DNA of 64,000 nt from a virus, in the IMG/VR virus record IMGVR_UViG_3300004369_000001, positions 1-64,000 of that record. One strand, 5' to 3'. The position numbers and the translations under genes are program-made. Positions 33,801 to 39,521 of the stretch are shown piece by piece. Under the pieces are notes generated by a model, which did no database searches, was not told the origin of the DNA, and was given only the letters and a program-made list of their open reading frames with translations. Position 1 is the stretch's first letter; each line of letters opens with the position of its first letter.

Positions 33801-36251
33801 GACAAGACGAGTGTTATATGGAATCTTAAACTCACCGACCAGAGTTTCCTCAGAAATTACCAATTCATAGATTTCATCATCGCCTTTGATGATGGAAATG
33901 GCGTTTTCCACAAGTGCCGAAGCATACTTAACGTCCTGGTCAACTTCATCGGCATATTGGACGATTTCGGCATCAATTAGGTCTCTGGGGTTACCAGACA
34001 CCACTTGGGTCCTTAGAATGGTGTCTACGACCCATGTAGCTGCCGATGGAGAGATGATTTGATCCTTCGGATATGTAATTTCAACTTCTTCGCCAAAAAG
34101 AATCTTAAAGAGGAATTTGGCACCAAGAGCAGTGCCCTTAGCAAGATAGAAGTCTCTAATATTCTTGATGACTTCGGTTGGATTAACTTTAGTCGGATCA
34201 AGTTGAATTGTGGGCAGATATTGCTTTCTAAACTTCTCAAATAGTTGATAGATGAAAATAGCATCCAGATTTCTAACTACAGACCCAATTGGATGGTTAG
34301 AAATGCGGGTGTCAGATTCCTTTGCAAAGATTTGGTTACCATAACTGTCATATGCGACAGTAGAAGATACACCACGGACAACGCCGTTGAAAGAAGAGGG
34401 CACATAATTTCTACCAGACTCTTCGATTACAAAACCAGTGACTTCATCAAAACCGACATCGACAGATGCCTTAGCAGCACTAGGTTCGGCAATATAGATC
34501 TTTGGCGGGAATTGGGCAGAATATCCCGTGCCAAAGTTGGTGATGTTAATGTCAGTTATCTCACCGTTAAAAATAGTAGCAACAGCAGTGGCTCCACGAC
34601 CACCGATTGGCTCGCCATAGGCATCCTTTCGATCATCGACAATATAGACTGAGGGAGCATCTTCATAACCCTTACCTCCAGTAAGAAGTTCAATATCGGT
34701 CACGGCACCAGAAGCAACCGTAACATCCAGCACTTGAGCACCAATAGGATCAATAATACGGCATCTGGGGGGTGTTGTATATCCACGACCACGGTTAATG
34801 ATGGTCACCGAAGCAAGACCACCATTAGAATCTAAAGAGCACTCTGCCTGGGCGTTAATACCACCATCAGGAGCAGGATCGATATAAACTGTAGGTGGAT
34901 TGGAATATAGTCTGCCAGGAGCAGTAACTTGAATGCTCTCAACATTAAGACGACCCTCAGAGTCGATTGTGGCATCGCTGATCAGTGCCCCACCAGGATT
35001 CTGGAATGCAATAACTGGAATGAAGTCATATCCAGATCCAGAGTTGGTAATCTTGATACTCGATACCTGACCAGTGGAATCGTCTATTGTGAGGGAGACC
35101 GATGCTTGTCTACCAAACTCATTATTTGGAGAAGTAACAACAGGAATAGGTGGGTTGTATGAACTATAACCCTGACCACCAGCAATCAGTGTGATATCTT
35201 TAATACCACCAACCAAACTGTGAGCACATGCATACTCACCAACAGTATCTGTCTGAATTGTTACTCTAGGGGCAAAATCCAGTCTGTAACCAGATCCACC
35301 TTCTTTTACAAGAATATCACTCAGTTGTCCATTGGTGATATTACAAACAGCGGCACCACCTGCACCAAAAGAAGCGGGCACAAACTCAACTGCTCTGACC
35401 TGCATGGTATCCGAAGATCCCAATGCATACTTCATCACAAGTGTGTCGTAATAAACGTTATATTGCTCAAACGGACGCTGCACAGTGCCCGTGCGGTTTA
35501 CAATCAAACCTACGTCGGAAATGGGAGTGTATGGTTGACCATTAACTCTCAGAGGGTAATACTTAGACTGATCCCACTGAGACAAAGGAATATTGTCCAT
35601 CGTGACAATAACCTTATCGGCAAAACCAACCAAATAGATGATGCTGGTGAAACCCTCGTCATCGCCACCAATCGGAGACCTAGGAGCGGTCTCAAAAATA
35701 ATTTCAGTGCCATCGATGGAATAGTCTGTCCCAGGGATAAGAGTCTTACCATAAACGGACACAATGAGGTGATCTGCCGAAGCAGCAGATACGGGGGTGC
35801 CAAGATAGGTGAGGGGGAATCTCCTCCTAACACCATCAAATTGGAAATATGGATTTTCTAGGAATTGCTTCTTCTTATCGAATTCGTAGGGTGCAATACC
35901 AGGAGTCAGAATTGCATCAGGACCACGAGTTGTATTTTCGTAATATAAGATCTCATTATCGATCATCAGGGTGCCATTGGTCTCCTGATAACCGTTGATG
36001 TCCTCAACGACCACTTCTGCGTCGGACAACCCAACAGATTGCAGCACAGTTGTGCTACTTGTCAAAGAGTCTGACGTGTAGGTATCAACGTCCAACCAAT
36101 ACAGCAAATCATTTAGGATGTTGTATGGTCTGCCAATTTTTTCCTGAGATTTATAATACTCTTGCAGGAAAGCGATAAGTTGTCTGTCTTCCGACTTGAT
36201 AAAGTCAGGAAATTGCTGCTCTACCCTGTCGGAAACTCTTAGATTAGACAT
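15876..36251 (-). CDS. Giant 6791-aa baseplate/tail structural protein in the gp7 position
   Basis: One uninterrupted frame of 6791 codons between gp6 and the YHYH/Ig gene, where T4 has gene 7 (1032 aa). Visible modules: N-terminus MSNLRVSDRVEQQFPDFIKS; Gly-rich GSGY...PP repeats (about residues 300-600 and 1140-1350); a YHYH-like block (about 1410-1500); a propeller-like stretch with IYVAGQTY and IYLVGHTD (about 1830-2180); two LamG-like jelly rolls (about 2280-2420 and 4760-4890); helical repeats of the IAEEAVG...YPxFxIPGG...CIDDI type (about 4000-5710); and a C-terminal Ig-like module. It is inferred to be a baseplate-anchored giant with adhesive modules. Equivalence to gp7 rests on gene order and I cannot confirm sequence homology. 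Confidence 0.85.
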   Translation of the reverse strand: MSNLRVSDRVEQQFPDFIKSEDRQLIAFLQEYYKSQEKIGRPYNILNDLLYWLDVDTYTSDSLTSSTTVLQSVGLSDAEVVVEDINGYQETNGTLMIDNEILYYENTTRGPDAILTPGIAPYEFDKKKQFLENPYFQFDGVRRRFPLTYLGTPVSAASADHLIVSVYGKTLIPGTDYSIDGTEIIFETAPRSPIGGDDEGFTSIIYLVGFADKVIVTMDNIPLSQWDQSKYYPLRVNGQPYTPISDVGLIVNRTGTVQRPFEQYNVYYDTLVMKYALGSSDTMQVRAVEFVPASFGAGGAAVCNITNGQLSDILVKEGGSGYRLDFAPRVTIQTDTVGEYACAHSLVGGIKDITLIAGGQGYSSYNPPIPVVTSPNNEFGRQASVSLTIDDSTGQVSSIKITNSGSGYDFIPVIAFQNPGGALISDATIDSEGRLNVESIQVTAPGRLYSNPPTVYIDPAPDGGINAQAECSLDSNGGLASVTIINRGRGYTTPPRCRIIDPIGAQVLDVTVASGAVTDIELLTGGKGYEDAPSVYIVDDRKDAYGEPIGGRGATAVATIFNGEITDINITNFGTGYSAQFPPKIYIAEPSAAKASVDVGFDEVTGFVIEESGRNYVPSSFNGVVRGVSSTVAYDSYGNQIFAKESDTRISNHPIGSVVRNLDAIFIYQLFEKFRKQYLPTIQLDPTKVNPTEVIKNIRDFYLAKGTALGAKFLFKILFGEEVEITYPKDQIISPSAATWVVDTILRTQVVSGNPRDLIDAEIVQYADEVDQDVKYASALVENAISIIKGDDEIYELVISEETLVGEFKIPYNTRLVEPLTTTDQIITVDSTIGWPERNGTFFIEENEEIQYKEKSLNQFIECTRSKNGVVEDWDPGSKISSNIFIYANFGQTNQVKMRVLGIAEAAGTILDDTGSYYLPGDKLNVAALGSDSPGEQRLESWLYNVKKLIQVANIEPGGLLQIATVTTEQPHGLLVEDTVTIYGANPVIYNGTFLVSSRIDDYTFSYRIDTPSTIVPVGNILLSVDLNRGKSTEESINKVVTEFTTNIQNSFFNNNYVYVAASGLPNYKIGPFTGSALIPGNQRKMIRIPRVVNTVSEREQIKPNSAIGAWVNGVSIWTYKSAEAILYGPLTGINVLNPGQNYDAGAPPVVLIEGGGGAGASASVTVNGSVESFEVTNGGSGYTSSPLISIVGGGGTGASGTAVVTNGVITRILVASAGSGFTSQPSITITGGGGAGATAIANIRGPIQSVTLLNPGSGYTSLPQVTVTSGEGALAQPIVLNGRIVSIATINSGRRYTTAPRVIINGDGFGAIAKASIATVGEDAGKVIGIEIINRGINYTQGNTTVRLEAVGEFATFEANVFAWNKNFEYELESKYDNARGYAFTGLNNQYGGEYAHLSDPKELRYVVGDNVFLNQETNRFQELETNYDHSPILGWAYDGNPIYGPYGYADPTDQNSGIRRLRTSYTLKDEIVFDALTNPNPQRIDGPLLAEYPAGSFVPDYEYIFQSGDLDQYNGRFCKTPDYPDGTYAYFVTIDSSDAGVPQFPYILGPAFNSLPDEWNLRQGATQENIPKDVVRYRVPFVEVDIDVERQPNQESDVLTTEIEGYPIIFETQDSNEDGIIDALEQQEVLEMTEEATLQIYDYFPKVSAQSKVDIDIETVTQFETAQIDGFVIENPGESYQVNDTIFFDNTGTGGFGASGIIDSIKGVAITSYTKEIIGDRPYGVITTSENHDLITGDEIIVNSEPIISNTNKTFKVKVVSGIESVTVDQEGTGYTQLIPPTYELISDTGKDAEFEINLDSAGVAGSFNIINSGNGFDINNPPQIRVSHPQSFTKTRYWLSEYINDGGTLQIHDSLMTSRREYYICGSLEETADDDMLGILAKFDANGDVLWVRTLLPNNAGDKRMEFVALYVDDTEENDAIYVAGQTYDPVSTAYNPDVWFGKYISERDAQNAPTGTLQWQKSIAGISGATRRDYVQDIYLDQNKSIYLVGHTDTQALDPNDIWVIQSNNDGDIREKRKIASPGGDETITQIKWIANDRFFFTGVNFDEDNLIYGEFFFDGANIEVDYVKQIPPIGGGYVRNPKFDIDEYGDVFIIWDVYNNASGKFEKIQFGRFTLSQVQETSPWKFIKTMTPQGDFQSINVTGLHVDVFGNIVITTALDYAEDRKVTTIHSLKFDGTLQQQSIIENTDQIGSRNKTSVVDNSGDIIVINERLVPEQFAVFRFDDENDEGYDTTKRNIGTYSTALPGNADIDTSIYRFGTGSLKLDAPNRAFYEGIDSSSLNWTVAGWFNMSTGQYAALNTTPIFFDVLEIDGTSGAQLRVNGINGDADEGKMELSINGAQVSVSTSTTNYTAFGSNAWVHIALVKENVAVGVWDFTVFVNGNPQLTYQSLIDVNMGDVGIGGDATQTSSLCFIGNIDDVVISSKAEFPDGASFVLPTTQFTVTSIESDIVAVKIDRSHASVRNVYTLTEATNHTNLTISEFTAATWTTVTSQPAIDQWDLGAGGLQLLDFSDAPSLYTTIQTYVWTNTKQTLGSKSSTIPVKNGKKMFVTPNVIPKFYIKDANYSKIDNIYEFTINQNAKFTKGALLQQVNDSGVVQAYGTIVDVPEGTFNDPGLGNTYRVGKIFGTFNDTDLLQSDNPQDINTLSGKFVGIEDENLWQTATAYATGDRVYYAQRIYEAQAGGTSGVNPPTHTTGATSDGSITWVFIRTAGEFVIDIQEEPYPRPQYLGQDMERWDSHVLYPVGYKVFWKRNIYQASVAGTSGTTAPVHLSGDASDGGVTWTWVSTESALSDYARFLGFDAGANYQVKIIETQPSSAYIPGDVIALSSANVTVDDQGLDKEKILTISGLPSVKKVEVTCTLKKDIKRTANALTDLIYATSVTPHNYVVNEVLFTEGFTADEFNGSFFVQEIFGSREFIFKIRGTATGEPEFSNGSIGNVRIYAKHPTLVFIRNHQYIFDVSDGSNFGYYLSFAQDNQYKLEYSFNNIIRVGTPGVAGVSISPYVKFSAIGNVTNISYYFDPSRVGVNSPVGANSFVDVIKTPFDGTFKISQVTSQTEFKFPLETEPETTQAEIQDDQFGNPYSFYSTTSVKAIGPINTIKLVSPGGFYQKLPVVADIASYRQIERIEIIDGGTEYQPGVYYQVPISGDGEGGLATITVTLDDETGSGAISATSVSDPGKGYTTASIDVDGIPGILGPTLAGSGAALNVVIPQEGSGASVFLTGRNIGKIKRLKNNEFGFGYSHDYTLRPEISFPVNLQLFNTSILTEIKITDPGSGYTSPPAVVISGGGGTGAEAVAIVRNNRLNEIQIKNPGAGYSSEPVVTLKSEFNYVVNLDLNYLQFNFPHGITTGAEVQLRADDVGNTVGILPKPSSVGLTQLVEGQIYYAIADGLDSDQLRFALTPESAGAGDFITFLTQGEGRQTLLTEVFGGRAEAVVATSRFLSGEKIYQGSSPELASATGYVSTNTGWQSGPKILKIVNYQGNFVVGEKVTGEVSKASGIIDNLSIAKGVLNIDSLTQTPGRFIDDVGKPSEIIQKIQDSFFYQNFSYVISSEIPITKWKKQMLDNNHPAGFKMFGQLQLTGGKDVSGRRVGTEFIKQVNINEYSNVNQITSFGAAEPVYTDYNNTEVLFRNRRLTSSEEILTSIVKKIDDISGDFDGVAKAFPITVEGEQVIVNDNQLMITLNGVIQSPEIAYTVVGGQIVFDEPPKAASQVRYRTIRVATVPVYRINLVNPQGIFPTIGQQVRGDFSAAYATVVDSGTFHLDVINITDGPFQISELIKRTTLFSAIVDSVVLLNTEGIYKFGESITNFEGDTAIVESTNIDEDGDLTDTLLVSKTSGTAKYETGIFDLKLNEYIYSATSKIVSQIIFISPYLDPNNGQPVDTLIINAGSTFFGLIYERLVAIQNPNIILDDISQSSITPVEIYNPETRINEDFLDFEQIRSTEIEYENLQGGVFAKGDELRNRSLFYSNVRTNATPRAFDAARLIRLNKDEIVDRAERWIAVIHPDFYYPGDVQTNPLSRYKDATRIIFKNLDKIVLNAYDDMKTQYPGTLAGDKDGYLADIRLWTECMALDLHSGGNQYALKWINEYFSNNAISYDRVTAELIYMLGKAKEYVDASITNNYGGLWTAVNSADQAIGYVDESLTADQSPGDPYGTPGSNTSNNDPESCSDVRAAVTTIWTWQDESLTAGNLNDAPEASNPSFTINQDKCRRDIGYFVDAIANDVGSNGEFNSQFFAENYFDETGEYLLNGLYGEVPESITALNKARDMMYYAMNNLMFVKDLEVLYDPTTYGGAAPGYTYDTNYANGNNQSLTNCLDIQQTVRELANIVTTSLSAENTHNLTGAISYTSEGLGGPKIVGLYADPVAAYGGAHNGEYIDAADLLLRNKEMIAAEALFVYKAANPGFTVSPGNDSDCIDDIKDVIEAIAYDMKYGGNSRVYDSGTYSIAYDNSTAIAQQVTDIYAEVSTIAQDVIRNSATSHAVSNLTGNTFTVAAPIVTLQPGDSFTYVGSGKVSTATTTHNVMSATYDEVNGTITLTVDGTVGFGNGSQVILQHLHFTHDEGDYFYPRVSITGVHGKKQFFNTTITPDQSLTPCNTQTSLFQSLLSVYTLSYANGNMSHATRTAPTEYIITDGGYQTGEVIRVTKFAYKNADGGNNLFFADEVLKGMTSGASAIIKGANSGLKWIYTGNVTGTFQIGEYITNSTLEVNSVNLSNIVYDSTILNNTSSYEFVVGGSSYIREATRTYDFGFENGSFTFEGRFRFDNFNGTQTLFDNSLDAVDTLGCDLTVGNSGNNITLSQNGVTVVQTTTAAMATDTWYHIAVAKDVTTSTIRIFLNGAEVASAVDNNNYGISQEMHIGADAAGANNFEGYLDNICVRKGYADFTAAFTVATSVDFTRLGVVLGLNAQQPIIVGTGDVYATLEDTNLSSATLGAIDYEAKRITIEEVDLGNQLAKDAADIINLNRAWIAEEAVGIMQAHYPDFIIPGDYQGGLDGTNICIRDTKDYIIPAIVSDLRDGGNYNVIVNSRFYRNKGGDLKFIGNELLQTLYAWREVVKLCQYVISTSDTDLTGTYTTKLRVPHSLSGTSAVESRLDTLGDTIADELAPTGHRFRNAGDLIWKNRDYIAEETVGHIENLYTISLGGNNVQTLIIPDRSACIRDLKEHILPAIIGDLATGGNYQTQAAIDFYLNSDNEILFITNELQPMLDAFEFAKTLCEKAVNNLLLSPGETAAGQGAAAIYQDEYYTAVYTNRSAYRDSDVTLDPKQYDQARSQSNSYVDAANMIERNKHIIAKEAVGMMNDLSKFADFQVPGGQQNCIDDVVGILDALVHDIRFGGNAEIYEAGKLYIREDGFLSHIEGEEEATKTVFKFARDMAILTIRNGFGRFNIDGHNDSSYTFESYERNGASDNRIAAARSIEENVRFIAEEAVLRGVAQYPSLTIPGGNINCVHDVADLIYWMSWNLQNGGDNMMVTSAEFYISQGNLQHITSQSTESIWIFNTARDIAKQIYQGGNPTVSPGNTYSVKAIDTAISDTDVDTEVNALIQVVTDTIADPSGGNLVTYPKSAATYTGSLPNIWPCKYSGDLPIRDLDVTWDFSVGSTGTADWNQACATQAGAITTLMDILIQGVNEGIAGNGLNYYGSTVTKVDGTYIAPTEYNMGSCYDVRQAINTLFDLYMTAFASGTNSNKVDARLIHFNREAIKKRAYDQTVTFYPAYAGDADFADQVIDAVIYDIITKGNNAAFDKLSTWFDGDGNFIVYTNVTRTHLIYHLTRIREYVKSIIYSPTSAGWQPYITTPGIYIPPNRPEWDQESTEYDMDSSINPFEYALERSQFPTETKTTFVPSTDVVNLSTTYDEGYDWNTDPQLVVLTPTVPVGYDRAEYRVRINRANFFRRGDVVQYIPTSGNLLSGINQTYYYVLNADSTFFEIGEYSTHDARYQPFALDTSDTNQHLFQVVVRSGIVRETTTYGNPDNTTPIQGGILNADVLYGTTSDVHAEISAQSFNTAVIKETFMYIRLSLTDTQASTFENGERIHLSGDNLSIGQILQVNYYDNNSYAIVKVIDKTGGAWVNGNVLVGEDSLTEGTIEVMTDRMLINVDLGDYANGDKIFKKADNTEADIVFYNNKTGSIISNEGGRVVMDVETIQSGWESNDIIYGSLTDYILDVQGIYQPNGVIEVNDIIHGVAVYELNIASTFTEAGIATTFRPGDEVNLLQGTVIKNPGFTAIVTKYQPYDGTTNPVTPHKLWIANIQPVGSGAPVSDLNISGNNIGKFEVGTAFPTIYATVSSVTETAYQSYGKVAAVEQNGITARIWVEQAVGAFTNNMSLRSDDGWAAGVTTASTLTGRVDRYFRGFDGQQADFSLSIENGQAYFPDPAGHMLIFVNGILQPPGAAYTAFSDQIQFTEPPEIGSEFIGYYIGKLRQLDDISFEFDSLKSSFNLKLDGIFYSLTLTEGVSSATILPENNILISLNGIIQEPGISYEIVGSRIIFSEVPRAGSTFVGFSYIGSDADVISATVVPPIESGDQLEIEGEEFAREVALIESSNSLITFEYTGSVKGRNAEALSEITLGQVVTASITNPGDGYTSKPNVEIISSTGFDARVTPMMGVSRVEVKSSGVGYGLPVVQIETTVDDDFVTPVGEPVNNGQDIYAGEATDPSGNPIIVDEGLIAILSNPVNVTVNQGQTASFTVVGEFRRASDGAINTTTLNYQWQKKEYGQTSWSNIVGANSAIFNTGITTQQDDGDEYRVAITAAGATPVYSYSAILSVQIGTTIITNFSPAQIFDDA

Positions 36252-36255
36252 ATTC

Positions 36256-38337
36256 TCAGAAGCACTCGTCTAACTCGGGATACTGGAAAGTATCGGTGGG
36301 ATAATCAATGATATTTATTAGTGATGTGCCACCGCCAAAATTGAATCCATTGAAGTTATTTGGATCGAAAGATGGGATGGTAATATCGCTCACAGTGAAG
36401 TCAATTGGATTGACTTGTGGATTTAGAATGGTTGGATCTGTGCCAGGAGGCACGTTTAGGGATCCACCAGCAGGGTAAACCACAACTGGCACTCTTTGAG
36501 TGTCATCTGGAGTCAAAGCAATATTCAGAGGACCAACACAAACGATACCGTTTGTATAATCCACTGTGCCTACATTATTATTCAAAATTACTTCTTGCTC
36601 GTCTCTGACGGTGACAAGGATCATCCTTCCTCTGCCATCATCACGCAAGTTAACTGGGACGAGTGTTTGTGTTTGCTCCAGGCTGCTAAATGCAGGTGTC
36701 TGGATAAGTCCAGTGGTTACACCTGCCGCTACGAGGTCTTCAGTGTATCCAGTGGCATAGAATGTGCCAGATTTCACAACCGAGAAGGAAGGTAAGCAAC
36801 TTCCGCCATTTCCACCACCATCAGGTCCACCAGCGTAATCATCTGGGTTATAAAGAGCATTACCGAAGTCTAGGCACTGGTTAAATACCTGACCAAAATT
36901 GAAGTCGGTCAAGTTTTGACCCAGAGCAACTTGGGTTGTGTTGCCAGAGATGGACGGGTCGGAATTGTCGATCACAGCACCAAGTTTGGATGCCTCAATT
37001 CTTCCACCGTAACGGTTGGATGTGTTTTGTCTATTGTAGTTGTCAATATTCTTTAAGATCTTAGTTGCAAGATCATTTGAATTCAGATTCGTGTTATTGC
37101 CGTTGTAGTAAACATAGGTCTTAGGCAAGACGTAGAATACCTTCGGATCGATAACTTCAACACCAATGGAAGCAACGGCATATGCCTTGAGTTGATTCTT
37201 CAGTTTTGTTTTGGTTGTTTCATTAAGTGCAGATCCAGTTTGGGGTCTGACAGCAATATAGACCTTGCCGTAGATTGGTGGGTTTAGTCTTTCTCCACCA
37301 TAAGCAACAACACTCTTCGCCTGGGGATAGAGTTGTCTTACAATATTTTCATAATCCAACTCTGTAACAGCTCTGTTTTGAGTTGTATACAGTCTGGGAG
37401 CATTGTATTTGATCGACAGGGGAGTTTCTCTAGGCGTGCCGTCCCCAGCAGTCCTGACCGTGATGGTTTCGATCTGGGAAGATGCAATGACTCTACCTTG
37501 AGAATCGGTTGCTGTGCCAATGAATGTAAAGTCTCTGGAACCGTTTGCTTCTTCTCCTGCGGTCCTCACATAGTCAATTTTTACAAATTCGCCGTCGATC
37601 AATCTACGACCCAACACGCCATCACCAAAGACAAGGCGATACCTAAGGTCATCTACCTCTTCTAGGAAGTAAATACGGGAGTTTGAGTCCAAAGCAACTG
37701 CGTTGGTTGCTCTATTGTAGATGTCGATCTCACTTGATTGAATGGAAGGAGAGACATAAACAATCATTCTCTCGGTGTCAACATCTTCACTAGGAATAAC
37801 ATAATTTTGTGTCTTTGTGTTATTGACTGTGAATGAGTATGTTAAGAGATTGCCTTGATAAACTGGAATGCACTTAAACGAAGCAATACCAGTCTGTTGA
37901 TCAACAGAAGCAGTTTGTTGTGTGAGCAGGGTGAAAATATAGTTTTCGTTGACCGTCTCTGCAACGAAAGAATCGCCCTTTCTAATATTTACAAAGTCTG
38001 GAAAGGTCAGTCCATCGGATCCAATGTTTGTCTGGATATTGACAGTGACCTCTGCCATTGCGGCTTTGATGGAACGAGGTGTATAGTTAAGTTGCTTCGC
38101 AATTTTAACGATATTGTCTCTTACAGTAGCAGTCTCAAGGAATGCTTCATTCAAAGCCATGTTGGCATTGAATGCTGTATAGTAGGTATTATATGCTAGG
38201 ATATCGAGCAGATATGAAGCAGCAGATCCCTCAAAATCGTAGTCGGTAAATTCACTACGAGTTCTTAGGTAGGATCTAATAGACTCTTTAATTTCAAAAA
38301 AGTCTAAAGACGTTACTTCTGAGGGAATCGCTGACAT
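36256..38337 (-). CDS. gp6: Baseplate wedge subunit gp6
   Basis: 693 aa, near the 660 aa of T4 gp6. The N-terminal block LLDILAYNTYYTAFNANMAL, followed by NEAFLETATVRDNIVKIAKQLNY, is the family hallmark. A baseplate-J-like core includes FGDGVLGRRLIDGE and RAVTELDYENIVRQLYPQAK. Gp6 dimers join the wedges into the inner baseplate ring. The ATG overlaps the gp25 stop (TAATG), keeping the T4-like cluster 25-6-(7)-8 in order. The C-terminal part (after about residue 560) is Pro/Asn-rich and looks like an extension. Confidence 0.93.
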   Translation of the reverse strand: MSAIPSEVTSLDFFEIKESIRSYLRTRSEFTDYDFEGSAASYLLDILAYNTYYTAFNANMALNEAFLETATVRDNIVKIAKQLNYTPRSIKAAMAEVTVNIQTNIGSDGLTFPDFVNIRKGDSFVAETVNENYIFTLLTQQTASVDQQTGIASFKCIPVYQGNLLTYSFTVNNTKTQNYVIPSEDVDTERMIVYVSPSIQSSEIDIYNRATNAVALDSNSRIYFLEEVDDLRYRLVFGDGVLGRRLIDGEFVKIDYVRTAGEEANGSRDFTFIGTATDSQGRVIASSQIETITVRTAGDGTPRETPLSIKYNAPRLYTTQNRAVTELDYENIVRQLYPQAKSVVAYGGERLNPPIYGKVYIAVRPQTGSALNETTKTKLKNQLKAYAVASIGVEVIDPKVFYVLPKTYVYYNGNNTNLNSNDLATKILKNIDNYNRQNTSNRYGGRIEASKLGAVIDNSDPSISGNTTQVALGQNLTDFNFGQVFNQCLDFGNALYNPDDYAGGPDGGGNGGSCLPSFSVVKSGTFYATGYTEDLVAAGVTTGLIQTPAFSSLEQTQTLVPVNLRDDGRGRMILVTVRDEQEVILNNNVGTVDYTNGIVCVGPLNIALTPDDTQRVPVVVYPAGGSLNVPPGTDPTILNPQVNPIDFTVSDITIPSFDPNNFNGFNFGGGTSLINIIDYPTDTFQYPELDECF
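36312..36319 (-). promoter_or_regulatory. Late promoter AATAAATA within the 3' end of gp6
   Basis: The minus strand reads AATAAATATC, a match to NATAAATA, 61 bases before the ATG of the giant protein. It lies inside gp6 codons, so chance occurrence is possible, but a separate promoter for the 20-kb giant gene would make sense. Confidence 0.45.
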
Positions 38338-38747
38338 TAGGCTTTCTCCAGCACGAAATCTACTTCCTTAACAATTTGCTCTCCTATAATTGAGTATCTC
38401 ACTGTGACCTCAATCTCATTTGTGTCATAACCATCTCGGACATCGACCCCCTTTACGGAGATTCTAGGTTCGAGTTTATTGAGCGTAGAGTAGATCTCGT
38501 CTTTGATCGCTTCCCCAGTAAAAACATCATATGGATCAAAAAGAAGAGCAGTTACTCTAGACCCAACATTATTTTGAAACGGTCGCTCTCCAACTGCAGT
38601 TTTAACCAGATTCATTACAGATTGCTTGATAGCATTATCATTCTTAACTGCACCAAAATCACGACTATTGGGATTGGCGTTAAACGTCATGTTAAAATCC
38701 CGATAGCCGCGACTTATGTTTTTATCTGACTTAAACTTGTAGGGCAT
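38337..38747 (-). CDS. gp25: Baseplate wedge subunit gp25
   Basis: 136 aa (T4 gp25 is 132 aa), lysozyme-like GPW/gp25 family. Key features are DFNMTFNANPNSRDF, NDNAIKQSVMNLVKT, GERPFQNNVGSRV, LLFDP and a C-terminal VRYSIIGEQ segment. Gp25 interacts with gp6 and the sheath initiator region of the baseplate. I start it at the ATG at 38747, which overlaps the previous stop (TAATG); the in-frame upstream codon at 38756 is TTG. It overlaps gp6 in the same way. Confidence 0.93.
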   Translation of the reverse strand: MPYKFKSDKNISRGYRDFNMTFNANPNSRDFGAVKNDNAIKQSVMNLVKTAVGERPFQNNVGSRVTALLFDPYDVFTGEAIKDEIYSTLNKLEPRISVKGVDVRDGYDTNEIEVTVRYSIIGEQIVKEVDFVLEKA

Positions 38748-38938
38748 TAGTGCCAACGCTCAACGAAATCGTCAAACCCGTTTTTACCACCACACCATCT
38801 CGAATTACGATCACCAGGCGGATCGTTTGGGTGCTTACGCACTTTACCAAGGTATTTATCACTTCTGGGATCGGTGATTAAAACCATTCCTGACGAGATG
38901 AATTCCTTACCTTGATCTGGAATTGGGTGATTAGCCAT
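38747..38938 (-). CDS. Small conserved cyanophage protein, hypothetical
   Basis: 63 aa starting MANHPIPDQGKEF, with a basic, Gly/Asn-rich C-terminus (NDPPGDRNSRWCGGKNG). I use the second ATG because GGAGAG stands just upstream of it; an in-frame ATG four codons earlier lacks a ribosome-binding site. A consensus late promoter is 57 bases upstream and the gene is coupled to gp25, so it is expressed with the baseplate genes. Function unknown. Confidence 0.75.
   Translation of the reverse strand: MANHPIPDQGKEFISSGMVLITDPRSDKYLGKVRKHPNDPPGDRNSRWCGGKNGFDDFVERWH
38853..38860 (-). promoter_or_regulatory. Possible late promoter GATAAATA upstream of gp25
   Basis: The minus strand reads GATAAATA within the 63-aa gene, 106 bases before the gp25 ATG. 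It matches NATAAATA but is intragenic and far from the start, so support is weak. Confidence 0.25.
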
Positions 38939-38993
38939 CTGTCTCTCCATAAAGGGTCAACAGAACTTTTATAGTGGTTGCTATCACTACGAT

Positions 38994-39521
38994 TTATTTA
39001 TAGTCCCACCGCCAATGGTTGTTTGGTTTCTCCCACCAAAAATGTAAATCTGTCATATAGTCATCATAATACAAAGACACAAAGTCGCTTTTGAATTTGC
39101 TACTCATGTTTTCACACAAAGCGACTGTGTAGATATTATGCTCCTGGACAAACTGCTTCATCGAGTCAGTAATCCACTTGTAATTGCTTCCACGGATTAC
39201 TCCTGCTTCAATAAGCACAAACTGATCCCAGTCCAATACCCACTCTGCAAAATTGATTTCAAACTGGACTCTATATGGACCTGCTTGCTCATCTGGGAAG
39301 GGGACATTAACTGCTTCAATATGATAAATCTCCCCATCCACACTCAGGGCATGTGACAGGTGTTGAGTCACAATTCCTGAATAGTCTGGGGAGACGCACA
39401 AAAAGCAGGTCCTACTCGGATGAATATCTGGTTTAGAGACTTGTATTTTATATACTAGCTCTTCAATGAGTGCTAACTCTTGGTCTCTACTGATATAGAG
39501 TAGGTCTCTGCCGTTTGTCAT
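38994..39521 (-). CDS. Hypothetical protein, weak phosphoribosyltransferase-like motif
   Basis: 175 aa. The segment DQFVLIEAGVIRGSNYKWI (about residues 98-116) resembles the PRPP-binding loop of type I phosphoribosyltransferases (hydrophobic strand, two acidic residues, short loop), and CFLCVSPDYSGIVTQHLSHA could be an earlier Rossmann-like strand-helix. The acidic pair is imperfect (E-A), so catalysis is doubtful. The N-terminus has TNGRDLLYISRDQELALIEE. The start follows the previous stop after one base. The position between PAAR/gp25-type genes is shared with other conserved small cyanophage proteins. Function unknown. Confidence 0.7.
   Translation of the reverse strand: MTNGRDLLYISRDQELALIEELVYKIQVSKPDIHPSRTCFLCVSPDYSGIVTQHLSHALSVDGEIYHIEAVNVPFPDEQAGPYRVQFEINFAEWVLDWDQFVLIEAGVIRGSNYKWITDSMKQFVQEHNIYTVALCENMSSKFKSDFVSLYYDDYMTDLHFWWEKPNNHWRWDYK
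38995..39002 (-). promoter_or_regulatory. Consensus late promoter TATAAATA
   Basis: Exact T4 late-promoter octamer on the minus strand (TATAAATAAATC). It overlaps the stop codon of the 38994-39521 gene and stands 57 bases before the start at 38938. It would drive the 63-aa protein, gp25 and gp6. Confidence 0.75.

Noticed and set aside
33904-33912. Single TTTTCCACA copies at 5437, 33904 and 60728
   Set aside because: Isolated copies in coding sequence; each fits the protein code and has no neighbouring boxes, unlike the cluster at 45436-45816.
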